From the NCBI GenBank assembly GCA_964017065.1, contig OZ024787.1, forward strand, positions 4,203,569 through 4,267,568: a DNA stretch of 64,000 nucleotides. The letters are read 5' to 3'. The translations under genes were made by a program, and so were the position numbers. The notes below the pieces were generated by a model. It made no database searches and was not told the DNA's origin. It was given only the letters and a program-made list of their open reading frames with translations. This document shows positions 11,582 to 22,200 of the stretch, piece after piece. The DNA is from Haliclona indistincta. Its lineage: Eukaryota > Porifera > Demospongiae > Haplosclerida > Chalinidae. The first letter of the stretch is position 1, and the number at the start of each line of letters is the position of its first letter.

Positions 11582-13030
11582 CCTCCCTCTCTCTCTCTCT
11601 CTCCATCTCTCAGGGTGATGTGTGGATATGTATGGAATTAATGGATCGATCACTGGACATAGTCTGTCGTTCAGTCTATAACAAACTGAAAGAGAGAATA
11701 CCTGAAAGTATCGTTGGCTCAATGGCTTTTGCTGTAAGTGAACACTGCGCTCAGTCAAAACTTGTTTTCCCTAAATCTTATTTTGTTGTTACAACAATTT
11801 GTTTTCATGGAATTGCTCTCTCATATAGACACTAAAAGCCCTAGATTACTTGAAAACAGAACTGAATGTCATGCACAGAGGTAAGCGCGGGACTTCCAAC
11901 CTCACTCACTCTCTCCTTTTACGTCGTGTGTCTTAGATGTCAAGCCTTCCAATATCCTCATCAATCGCAAAGGAGAAATCAAGCTTTGCGACTTTGGTAT
12001 CTCGGGAGAATTGGTCAACTCATTTGCCAAAACTGACATTGGTTGCCGGCCGTATCTTGCAGTAAGACATATAATGTTATTGTTACGGTCAATGTAAACA
12101 AAAAGTTTATGAAATTACTTTTTCAAAATTTTACTTGTAATCCAGTGTTGTAATTGCTTATAAAATTATCAGTTTCCCTTGGGTGTGCTCCTCATCTAAT
12201 GTTAGCTAGATAGGTTTTCCTGTTTTTGTTGTTTTTGTTCGTTTGTTGTGGTTTCTTTTCCTTGTGACCTGTGCATGTATTACTTTGCTCTTTTCCTTTT
12301 TGGTTTTTCCTACATCTTGGTGATAAATCATTAACTTCTATGTAATTTAAAAACTTTCAGTTGATCAATGTTTGTCATGTCTTCTAAACAAACACAATTT
12401 TTTTAGTTGAAAAAATGGTAGCACTCATGTCACCATTCTACTTTTTCCCTCAGCCTGAGCGGATTATCAGCGGTTCTAAGAAGTACGACCATCGCTCTGA
12501 TGTCTGGAGCTACGGAATCACTTTAGTAAGTCTTCATTTTATCATAATTATTGGATCCACTGCCATGTCTGTCACACAGTACGAATTAGCGGTTGGGGAA
12601 TTCCCCTACAGACAATACAAGAATGTGTTTGAGCAGATTAAGCTAGTGATAGAAGGGGATGCACCAAGAATGCCAGATGACAGAGGCTTCAGTGAGAACT
12701 TCAAAGACTTCGTACATAGATGGTAAGTAAATATCATGTGACAATCACATGATTTATGAGTGCAGTCATGTGACTGTCAGATGACTAATTTTGTGACTTA
12801 ACATTACATTTTTATCCAGTTTAACAAAAGAGACAGATAACAGAATTCGCTATGTTGAAATGCTGGTAAGTGTAAAAATGCGCTTTTACATTTAAATTTT
12901 ATCTTACTTTTCCCCTGTATCACAGGAGCACGTCTTTATTCGTAGTATAGTCCATAATCCAGAAGAAGTGGCTAGTTGGTACGTTGACGTCCTAGAAAGG
13001 GAGCCCCCAGTTGCAGGGGCAGCAAACTGA
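9428..13030 (+). CDS. MAP kinase kinase of the MKK3/6 (p38-activating) type, MKK-A
   Basis: Twelve exons: 9428-9437, 9526-9601, 9657-9696, 9751-9864, 10918-11037, 11614-11733, 11829-11880, 11937-12061, 12454-12525, 12580-12722, 12820-12865 and 12926-13030. All borders are GT/AG, the phases join, and the product is 340 aa, the usual MKK3/6 length. The N-terminus ([19 protein letters not shown]) resembles the basic-hydrophobic MAPK docking site of MKK6. Visible motifs: Gly loop GRGAYG 58-63, catalytic Lys80, [20 protein letters not shown] near 112-130, HRDVKPSN 176-183, DFG 196-198, activation-loop Ser206 and Thr210 (NSFAKT), APE 219-221. Such kinases are dual-specificity and phosphorylate the TGY motif of p38. 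The gene is tail-to-tail with P1; AATAAA at 13220-13225 is a likely polyadenylation signal. Confidence 0.93.
10301..10647. repeat. Tandemly doubled MITE in MKK-A intron 4
   Basis: Two near-identical units (10301-10463 and 10464-10647) begin CAGCGATTTGAAGAAATCTT; the right end is the inverse, CTTCAAACCGCTG, and TA lies on both sides. Inside each is an inverted pair built on ACGTTGACCAATCAAACA. The end sequence resembles that of the element at 42527-42977. Confidence 0.7.
10815..10912. repeat. CT microsatellite at a splice acceptor
   Basis: A nearly perfect CT tract directly before the acceptor of MKK-A exon 5. It replaces a normal polypyrimidine tract. Further CT tracts precede exon 6 (11525-11610) and fill intron 4 near 9880-10045. 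Confidence 0.9.
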
Positions 13031-13438
13031 CACTACCACACAATCCATTTCTCTCACTCCTCTCTCTCTCTTTCATCCGTCTCTCTCCCTCTCGTTTGTA
13101 CGTGAAATTATTTTGTTTCAAGTCATTAGAAATTTATGTTCTTATAAAAAGATTATTCAAAAGTGCATTAACATGTAGATTGGTATGGTGAAGTTTTTAC
13201 GAACAAAATCAAAGTTTGGAATAAAGTCTAAATTTAAGATTGGTAGTAGATAGGACAAAAAATCAATGATTGTAAGTTTTGATACAAGATTCAAATAAAC
13301 TAAGTTTTGATTCAAAATTTAAGATTGGAAGGACAAAAATCAATATGATTGTAAGTTTTGATACAAGATTTAGATAAACTAAGTTTTGAATCAGGAGTTA
13401 AATCAAAAGTATAGCCTCACTATTAAGGTGAAAAAATT

Positions 13439-16400
13439 TTAATCAACATTTTGATCATCGTTTTCTTCATTTTTATCATCTACTGGAACTGGGTCATACA
13501 ATATTCCCCCTCGGCGCCTCCTCTGCTGAACATCAGTGCACCACTTTCCGAAATCAGACAACCGTTTCTTCAAATCGGACAGCATGTGGAATCCAAACCA
13601 TACCGCAGGCAGGAAGAGCAGCACGGACTGCAGTGTCAAAGCAGGAATTGAGGCAGTGCTATTGATATTAGTGAGATATAAGCGGTAGATACCGATAGCG
13701 ATCACCATAGCCAGAGCTAAGAACACAGCTGCATCTAGTCGGTTATATTTCTTTGATGGAGATCTAGCCAAATTCACTGAGGTGCTTGCTTGGGCTGTAT
13801 AATCCAGTTCTTGTTGTAAGGATTCTTGCTGTTGTTTCTCTTTTTCAGTATGGTTGTAGCCATATGGTTGAAATACGATGAAAAACGCAGCTGCTGCGCA
13901 GCAAATCACCATCTGACACAACAGCTGGATCATGTCAGTTGGTAAAACAAGGTAACTTAACACCATGAGAATACGCAAGACAAAGTAGGCACCTGAGACC
14001 CAACGAAAGTCATAAACACTGCAGGAACAAAAGCAAATGCTACATGCACCTGGACAGCATTCGAACACAGCACTGCATAGCTCCGTATCAGTATTGAATT
14101 TTGCTTCACACCGATTACATATTTTTTTGTCTTTCCAGCACGTTAAATATCGTCTACTTTCAGTGTTTTGGTCACCAGGTGGAAGGCTCCTGAAGTTAGC
14201 CTGGAGTCCTTTAAGAAGATAGTGGAGAAAGCCTTCATATTCTTGTCCCCCATAGCGAAGTATGAGCAATGAAAAAGGTACCATGAACAGGTATACACAA
14301 AATAGAAGTGCTAGTACAAGATAATGTATAATGTCATCAGGATATTTCTTGGTTCCATCCATATAAAGAACATAACCATCTTTGTTGATAAGTTTAGTGG
14401 GAGAGATGAGCATGCAGGTAGTGACAGCTATCTTCATGTAAGACAGGACAAAGAATGCTGCCACACAAGATACCAGATGTTCGCGTTTGTTTGAGAAAAA
14501 AAATCGGTTGATGTAATAAAATACTTTTTTGCACCCTGTCCTACTATGGCTGTCCTGATTCTGGTCATCGTCGAAATAACAACACCACTTCTTGTGTCCC
14601 ATATCGTAACACCAGTACACTATCGCCATGGCGATTACAAGCACAAGTGGCAGTAAAGCAACACAGTAGTTCAATGCTATGACAAATGTTATTGACATGT
14701 TAGGATGAATACAGAATCGGCTATAGTCGGGTAGTCGCAATTCCAAATTAAACATGTCGTAGAGCATAAAGTAAAATTTCTTGAGTGCTGAAGGATACGA
14801 GAGGGCTCCATCGAGATCCATAGGAACTACTGTCGTAACCATTTGAGCAAAAAATACCGGAGCATTGTATTTTCCTGATGCAATTTTGATACCAAATCGA
14901 TACACAAACCAAAGAAATATCAACGGAAATAGAAATTTGTAAAGAATGAAAGATAAAATTCGAAACGGCAAAGAGATATTTTCGTCATAGTTGATGCAAT
15001 CGTACGATTCTGAATTGACAGCAAAACAATAACTGCTGTTCTTGCACTTGCTACAGAGTGTTCCATTTCTATTTACTGTATAGCAAAGCTTGTCTTGCAC
15101 ATCATCTAGACTTTCCACAGAGACAGTATTGTTTTTATAAGAACAGAACCGACATAATGCCATGACAACAGTCTCGTTGTCATTGGGAAGATATCCAATC
15201 CAATAGCCCCGGACAATGTCAGAGTGCACTGGGATAGCATTCGTATCACATACTAACTTATTGTTATAATTCTTTGCTACGCACGTGCACTGTTCTTGTG
15301 TAAGCTTGAATCCAGGTGGACATTCCATGAAAGTAACGTTAAGTGTTGCCATAATCGGGTTAGGTGTGTTGACAGTCTGCAGTGCAACTCTTCCATTCTT
15401 GTCGTCACGGTTTTGCTGATTCAGTAGAATAGAGTTGTGTGCAAGATAGTGAGAGTGATCACTAAGAATCACATTATGAGAGAGAGATTGAGCAGCAAAT
15501 ACTGTATAGTTACTGACATCGCGACCAAAATCATCGAATGTTTTCAAGTCAAAACTCTTCCATCTTCCAGGTATTACATCATTCAATTTTATCTCTACTG
15601 ATGTACGGTTGTGATCAAACTTTGATGGAGCTGACATTATCTCATCACCACATTCACTGCCACCATAGTCCCATTTCTTCTTGCTTGAACTAGCGTTATT
15701 CCAACAGAAAACAGCTGACATGTTGCTCAGGTCATCACGCGGTGGACCAAAAGCTCTTCCCCAGAGACAAGGCTGAGGTGAAGAGGTGTAGATGGCATTG
15801 GGCTTGCCCATAGCAGTATTGTCAATAAACGTGAAGTTAACATCCCATTTATAAGGGTCTTTCATCAAGTCATAATATCGGATGAAGCAGTTACCAGAAG
15901 AGATAGAATCCTGACCAGTCAATGAAGTGGCATATATTGCTCCTCCTAAGTAATACGCTGTGTTCTTGATGAACTTCAGCTTAATTCCGCGATTTAGAAT
16001 GAAATAAGCGTTACCGAGCAATGCAATGGCACCACCTTGACGAGCAGAGTTGTTGACAAATGTATAATTCGTAGAATTCTTGAAATATATACCAGTGTTT
16101 GCACCAGCCAATGCAGTGTGTTTATTGTTAGTAAAGGAAGCCGAGGCGGAAAATTGAATTGGTATTGAATCGAGATAAACAGTACCTTTTCCAACTGATT
16201 GTTCATCACGAATACTATGATCAATGCTAGGTGGACGATTGGAGTCAAACGAACATTCTCCTAGCTCTGGTGCTATGATGGCACCATCATGTGTTACTTC
16301 ATGCCAGCCTATCATAGAGATAGCAGATCCTACTGGAGCTATGTTGGCAGTCCATTTACCAAACGCAATGGTCAATTTATTAGTCGGAGAAGAACTATTT

Positions 16401-17530
16401 TCACGTGTAGCACCAAAAAACATACCACCTCCACTAGTACGAGCCTCGTTATTGATAAAAGCATTTATAACAATTGTAATATTATTGTGGTGCATGTCAC
16501 TGACTTGGGGTCCTTTACTAGAAATGCTTGAGGCAAAGTTGACCCTCAGACCACCTCCTTGCTGTGTTGCTTGGTTACTATCAAAACTACACAAATTAAT
16601 AAAAACCTTGTTATTGTGGCAACTATCCTGAAAGTCCACAAAGGCACCTCCTCCATAAACAGCTTGATTACCAATAAAATGACAGTGAATAACAAGGATT
16701 GAAGAGAGACTGCTATTTCCTTTAAAGAATACAGACAAACCTCCTCCACGGCCAAATGAAATATGGTCTGTTAAACGAGGAACTATGAATACTCGCCTTT
16801 TATCCTTAGCCTCATTGTAGTAGAAGTTTGAGTTCAGAATACCGAATGTTCCTCCAGTCCTAAACTCTTCCGGAACATTACTGGTGTCGTCACAGTAGTC
16901 GTTACCCGGGAGACAATAGGGAAATTCAATATACAGGCCTCCGCCAACAGTTTGTCCTCCGGTGTTGTTCATAAAGTTACACGAACTGATCTCGTTGCTT
17001 CCGATTGTCGCAAAAAATTGAACCGCGATTCCTTTGCTGTAGGACACATTGACTTGGTTCAAGGTGACGTCTTTACACAGTTGAAAGAACAACGACACTT
17101 TGTATTTGGCGAAATTAGTGCCTTTTCTAACGCGAGAGTTGCTCAGCTGTTCGTAGCCACAGTGATAGAAAGAGACGTTAGAGATGTGGACGGTTGTTGC
17201 GTAGTGAAAAGCCAGTCCGGCGCCATCGCTACAATTCACCATCACCTCGCTAGCTGGAGCTTGTCCAGAGATAGCCACGTTCTTTACTTGGTCGTACTTG
17301 TGGTGAGCAGAATATTGTAGCGTGTACGTACCGCGCTCGATAGTAACAGTAGTATCGTTAGTGACGCCATCGAGTGCCATAGTAAGATTATTGCACTTAC
17401 CAACTCCTGACAAACAAGCAGTTGCGTTGTCCTTTCCCGACGTAGAGACGATCACCGTTTTTCCACCATAGCAGTGCGGTAGACTAGCAGATAGCATCGC
17501 AACTACCAACATTAACAGACTGCTTGCCAT
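13439..17530 (-). CDS. P1: signal peptide, Pmp-like beta-helix ectodomain, multi-pass membrane protein (intact)
   Basis: Single exon, 1363 aa from the ATG at 17530 (the frame is open 5 codons further but begins GTG). Residues 1-23 are a signal peptide (MASSLLMLVVAMLS..CYGG). About 24-640 hold repeated GGGL, GGAF, GGAI and FxxN motifs (SNFYYN, FIGN, FDSN, FTNN, FVNN), the pattern of Chlamydia-type Pmp repeats and right-handed parallel beta-helices, with many N-glycosylation sites. A Cys-rich neck follows at about 740-860 (CPPGF.L...QC.CVA, NGTLCSKC). About eight hydrophobic segments lie from 845 to 1306, with SGKYNAPVFFAQM, FVLSYMKI and LYMDGTKKYP between them, then an acidic tail. I know this plan from sponge and cnidarian predicted proteins, but no function. 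It is tail-to-tail with MKK-A. Confidence 0.85.
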   Translation of the reverse strand: MASSLLMLVVAMLSASLPHCYGGKTVIVSTSGKDNATACLSGVGKCNNLTMALDGVTNDTTVTIERGTYTLQYSAHHKYDQVKNVAISGQAPASEVMVNCSDGAGLAFHYATTVHISNVSFYHCGYEQLSNSRVRKGTNFAKYKVSLFFQLCKDVTLNQVNVSYSKGIAVQFFATIGSNEISSCNFMNNTGGQTVGGGLYIEFPYCLPGNDYCDDTSNVPEEFRTGGTFGILNSNFYYNEAKDKRRVFIVPRLTDHISFGRGGGLSVFFKGNSSLSSILVIHCHFIGNQAVYGGGAFVDFQDSCHNNKVFINLCSFDSNQATQQGGGLRVNFASSISSKGPQVSDMHHNNITIVINAFINNEARTSGGGMFFGATRENSSSPTNKLTIAFGKWTANIAPVGSAISMIGWHEVTHDGAIIAPELGECSFDSNRPPSIDHSIRDEQSVGKGTVYLDSIPIQFSASASFTNNKHTALAGANTGIYFKNSTNYTFVNNSARQGGAIALLGNAYFILNRGIKLKFIKNTAYYLGGAIYATSLTGQDSISSGNCFIRYYDLMKDPYKWDVNFTFIDNTAMGKPNAIYTSSPQPCLWGRAFGPPRDDLSNMSAVFCWNNASSSKKKWDYGGSECGDEIMSAPSKFDHNRTSVEIKLNDVIPGRWKSFDLKTFDDFGRDVSNYTVFAAQSLSHNVILSDHSHYLAHNSILLNQQNRDDKNGRVALQTVNTPNPIMATLNVTFMECPPGFKLTQEQCTCVAKNYNNKLVCDTNAIPVHSDIVRGYWIGYLPNDNETVVMALCRFCSYKNNTVSVESLDDVQDKLCYTVNRNGTLCSKCKNSSYCFAVNSESYDCINYDENISLPFRILSFILYKFLFPLIFLWFVYRFGIKIASGKYNAPVFFAQMVTTVVPMDLDGALSYPSALKKFYFMLYDMFNLELRLPDYSRFCIHPNMSITFVIALNYCVALLPLVLVIAMAIVYWCYDMGHKKWCCYFDDDQNQDSHSRTGCKKVFYYINRFFFSNKREHLVSCVAAFFVLSYMKIAVTTCMLISPTKLINKDGYVLYMDGTKKYPDDIIHYLVLALLFCVYLFMVPFSLLILRYGGQEYEGFLHYLLKGLQANFRSLPPGDQNTESRRYLTCWKDKKICNRCEAKFNTDTELCSAVFECCPGACSICFCSCSVYDFRWVSGAYFVLRILMVLSYLVLPTDMIQLLCQMVICCAAAAFFIVFQPYGYNHTEKEKQQQESLQQELDYTAQASTSVNLARSPSKKYNRLDAAVFLALAMVIAIGIYRLYLTNINSTASIPALTLQSVLLFLPAVWFGFHMLSDLKKRLSDFGKWCTDVQQRRRRGGILYDPVPVDDKNEENDDQNVD

Positions 17531-18059
17531 AGTAAACGGCGTCACATGAAAGGTTCACGAGAGCTGGTAGTACGCTAAGCGGCTATAGTCAGTGGTTTTG
17601 CAGGCACATGCGGCAGCACGTGAGCAACCAAGCAACAATTGTTGACCAAATCGAAACTGAAAGTGTTCCATCAAAGTAAGCGGCACTTCTAGTGTTTCCT
17701 TCACTGCCCTTGCATTTAATATGAGCAAATCACTAACATGAAGGGAAAATGTATGATATATATTCGTCTGCTGACACTGTCATTATCAGCTGCATTGGTC
17801 AGAGAAACCTTAAGTTATTATTATCATGAAACAGGTGTCAGTATAGAAGCAATATTAAGTAGATGTAGAGGAACTGATTTGAGTATGGTACTGGCTCTGA
17901 CAATGCAGCTGTTAAGTTACTAGTTGAGTTATGCAATTATTCCTCCACTTTTTCTACTAATAATTATCTATGGTTGTTTTAAAGCGGGCCAACCCATTTC
18001 AAAGCCGGCGGCCCGTTTTAAAACAGTCCGGGTTGCAAAACAATGGTCCGTACATATTT
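17531..18059. other. P1 upstream region, gene-free
   Basis: No exon is visible. The first part (GGCACATGCGGCAGCACGTGAGC near 17605) recurs ahead of P2, P3, P5 and P6, so it probably carries the common receptor promoter and 5' leader; it includes the E-box CACGTG. The rest matches 26450-26820. Confidence 0.55.
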
Positions 18060-19011
18060 TATATACACAGATAAATCATAATCATGTGACTATCACATGA
18101 TTTGTGTATGTCATTGCGATTATCACGTGATTTTTTTAATGTTTTGTGTTTGCATGCAGTTGACCAATTTTTTCCTAACAGAAAGTTGAAGATATAATAT
18201 AATTATGCTGGTAAATCTATGATAAGATTGTGCTTTAAATGTGACTTGCTTTTATAGGTTTTGTTTTCCCTTTATTACAGACACACAACCTTACTCAGTC
18301 CCACCAAGGGCGTATAGAGAGAAGAGGGCATGCAACGCATAGAAACATCGAAATCCTAGTTGTTACTAAAATTAGATTTTACGCCCACGCGGATGTGACA
18401 TCACGCAAGGTTCATACAACGTGGATGCGTCATACAGCGTACTTGTCTAGGCGTGTCGAGGCGTGCTCCAAGCCTCCAATGGAAACTAGCTGACAAATCT
18501 ACAATCGACATCAAGCTGTGGATACTGGTGGTTGCCAACCATGTCGCGTATCACTGATGGCGTTGGCTGAGACGCAGGTAAAACGAAACTGCTGTCTATC
18601 GTTGGCGCTGTCGCTTCCTGCTGATCGGCTGCAGAGTATTTTACCAGCAACAGGCGACGAACAGTAGACGAAGTCACGGTCTTTATCCGCTTTGACTGGC
18701 TTGGCTGTGATCCGCGTGCGCAGCATGGTATTGTGCAGTGTTCTTCAGCTTGGTCTGCCATTACTTTGTGTAGTGACGTTAGTTTCCGTTTACCCTCCGT
18801 ATACTATAACAATAATTGATAACGGAAAGTGCTATTCTTAGTAACAATTAAGATTTCGATGTTTTCACGGGTACTATTGCGTTGCATGCCCTCTTCTCTC
18901 TATACGCCCTTGGTCCCACTATTATTATTGTAGCTAGCTGTACTGGTACCATGATGTCCTAACAAGAGAACCTCCGGTTGCAGGACTGAACAACAAAAAT
19001 GACACTACTAT
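18060..19011 (+). pseudogene. Relic of the last MKK exons, split by a transposon
   Basis: The order of MKK-A 12730-13030 is recognisable: ATCATGTGACTATCACATGA of the intron, an acceptor-like CCTAACAG with decayed exon 11 (ATGCTG then GTAAAT), TTATTACAG, then a decayed exon 12 including GATGTCCTAACAAGAGAACC and GGTTGCAGGACTGAAC. The frame is lost. A 608-bp element (18305-18912) sits in the middle. It stands in the same place relative to P2 as MKK-A does to P1. Confidence 0.75.
18305..18912. mobile_element. 608-bp hAT-like non-autonomous element
   Basis: The inverted ends exceed 30 bp (CAAGGGCGTATAGAGAGAAG and its inverse). It is flanked by GTCCCAC at 18298-18304 and 18913-18919. The paralogous sites near 27055 and 55065 read CAGTCCCACTATT without the insert, so the ends are exact. 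A 91-codon minus frame inside (18486-18761) matches nothing I know and is probably chance. Confidence 0.85.
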
Positions 19012-19296
19012 GCATCACACAATAAATCCTTAACTTTCCATTTTATTTCTTCAGTACTATTTCTTGTGTATTTTATGTCTAATGAAAATCATTAGAATTT
19101 TATTTTAAAATTATTCATCTACGAAAATCAATGGGATATATACATAATTAAAACAAGCATTTTGGAAAGTGAAGTTGTTCCAAAGTAAACAAACCAAAGT
19201 GTATACAGCTAAGTGTGTAGTGTAAAGTGTAGTGGATTATTAACCTTATAAGTGTTTTTTTAATCAGAAGTGTATAGGTATTAGTTGATCCAAAAA

Positions 19297-22200
19297 TTAA
19301 TGTACATTGTGGTCCTGATGTTCGTTCTGATCATTGCCTTCTTTGTCTTCATTAATAGGCACTGGTTCATAAATGATTTCACATTTGCGTCTCTTCTGCA
19401 GTGCATCAATTATCCACTTCTTAAAAACAGACAAGTGTTTCTTTAAGTCAAGCAGAATGTTGATGGCGAACCATGCCGCTGGCAGAAAGAGCAACACAGA
19501 CTGCAGCATCAGAGCAGGAATAGATTTGGTACTATCAATATCGGTGAGATATAAGCGGTAGATACAGATAGCGATCATCATAGCCAGAGCTAAGAACACG
19601 GCTGCATCTAGTCGGTTATACTTCTTTGATGGCGAATTCATCAAATGCACTGGGGCATTTCCTTGGGCAGTATCAGTCAATTCTCGTTGTATTGCTATCT
19701 GTTCTTGATTATGTTCTATATGGTTGTAGCCATATGGTTGGAACACAATGAAAAACACAGCTGCTGCACAACAGATGAACATTTTCGTTACCAACTCGAT
19801 CATGTATGTTGGAAAAGCAAGGTAACTTATCACCATGAGAATACGAAGTACAAAGTAGGCACCTGAAACCCAACGAAAGTCATGAGCACTACAGGAGCAA
19901 AAACAACTGCTACCAGAACAGCATTTGAAATCAACACTGTAAAGTTCTGTTTCGGTATTGAATGTTGCTTCACGCCACATGCAGGTACGATCAGAACGTA
20001 TTCGTCTAACTTTGTCTTTGTAGCACAGAAGATACTGCTGTCTATGATTAGCTGATGGAAGGCTCCTGAAGTTAGCCTGAAGCCCTACAAGAAGATAGTG
20101 GAGAACGCCTTCAGATCCTTGCTTCCCGTAGTGAAGAATGAACAATAAAAAAGGTACCATAAACAGATAAACACAAAATAAAAGCGCTAGCATAAGATAT
20201 GGTATAATGTCTTCAGGATATTTCTTGGTTCCATCCATGTAAAGAACACTACCATTTCCGTTGATGAAATCAATTGGAGTTATGAGCATACAAGTAGTGA
20301 ACACTATCTTTGTATAAGACAGGACAAAGAATGCTGCCATAGCTGAGACAAGATAATCACGATTGCTAGAGAACAATACTCGATTGATGTAATAAAATAT
20401 TTTCTTGCACCCAGTCTTACTTTCTTGTTTAGTGTCTAGTTCATTTTCACCGACTTGTTTAAAATTGCAGCACCAAGCTTTGTTTCCCATATCGTGACAC
20501 TTGTACACTATCGCCATGACAATTACAAGGGCAAGTGGCAGTAAAGCAACACGGTAGTTTAAGGCTATTACCAATGTTATTGACATATGAGGATGAAGAC
20601 AGAACCAACCAAACTCGGGCAATCGCAATTCCAAATTCGATATATCATACAGTACATAGTATAATTTTTTGAGCGCAGGAGGAAACCAGAGGGCTCCATC
20701 GAGATCCATAGGAATTACTGTCGTAACCATCTGAGCAAAAAAAATTGGAGCATTGTATTTTCCTGATGATATCTTGATACCAAACCGATACACAAACCAA
20801 AGGAATAGAAATGGGAACAGAAGTTTATAAAGAATGAAAGCTAGCTAACACATGCAAAGGAAGAGAGAAATTTTCATCATATTTAATGCAGTCGTATGAT
20901 TCTGAATTGACAGCAAGGCAATAGCCATCAATGCACTTGCTACAGAGTGTTCCATTTCTATCTGCTTCAATGCAAAGCTTGTTTTGTACTTCAGTAAAAT
21001 TTGTCACGGAAATAAAATTGTTCTCATAAAAACAGAACCGGCATGCTAACATAATTTCAGTCTTGTTATCAAAGGGAGAATGGCCTATCCAAAACCCACG
21101 CCTAATATCGGAGTGTGCTGATGTGTCATTTGTATCACATTGTAAAAGATTGTTGTACTCCTCTGCTACACACTTGCACTGACCTTGTGAAAGCCTAAAG
21201 CCAGGTGGACAATCCATAAAAGTAACATCAAGTATAGCTAAAATTGGGTTAGGTGTGTTGACAGACTGCAGTGCAATTTTTCCATTTGTGACATTAGAGT
21301 TTGGCTGAAGAAGCAGAATAGAGTTGTGTGCAAGATAGTGAGAGTGATCACTAAGAATCACGTAAGGAGAGAGAGACCGAGCAGCAAACACCGTGTAGTT
21401 ACTGACATCACGACCAAAGTCATCTAATGTTGTTAAGTTAAAACTTTTCCATTTTCCAGGCAATACATTATTCAATGATATCTCTATTGTTGATCCGCTG
21501 TTGAATCCAAATTTTGATGGAGCCGACATTATCTCATCACCACATTTCTTGTTACCATAATCCCACTTCTTCTTGTTGCCCGCACTATTCCAACAAAAGA
21601 CTGATGACAAACTATGATTGTTATCATGCGGTGGACCAAAAGCTCTTCCCCAAAGACAAGGCTGTGGTGATGAGGTGTAGATGGCATTGCTCTTGCCCAT
21701 AGCAGTATTGTTGATAAACTTGAAGTTAACGTCCCATTTATAAGGGTCTTTCATCATGTCATAATATCGGATGAAGCAGTTACCAGAAGAGATAGAATCC
21801 TGACCAGTCAATTAAGTGGCATATATTGCTCCTCCTAAGTAATACGCTGTGTTGTTGATGAACTCCAATTTAGTTCCGTGATTTAAAATGAAATAAGCAT
21901 TGCTAAGCAAAGCAATAGCACCACCTTGACGAGCAGAGTTGTTGACAAATGTATAGTTCGTAGAATTCTTGAAATATATACCAGTGTTGGCAACAGCCAA
22001 TGCAGTGTGTTTATTGTTAAGGAATTTAGCATAACCAGAAAATTGAATTGGAATTGAATCGAGATAAACAGTTCCAACTGATTGTATATCACAAATACTA
22101 TGATCAATGCTAGGTGGACGATTTAAATGAAATACACATTCTCCTAGTACTGGTGCAATGAAGCACCTAAGGTGCAGATGCCTCGGTGGAATGACACATT

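Noticed and set aside
16224..16631. Plus-strand frame repeated in every receptor copy (also near 53168 and 58268)
   Set aside because: It is the antisense shadow of the conserved ectodomain; it recurs because the sense gene does.
13439..17545. Bacterial origin of the receptor genes because of Pmp repeats and lack of introns
   Set aside because: Membrane body, N-glycosylation sites, base composition and tandem duplication with an intron-rich MKK all fit the host; nothing points to recent transfer.
18486..18761. 91-codon frame inside the 608-bp element
   Set aside because: No similarity recognised and no supporting start or splice context; likely chance.
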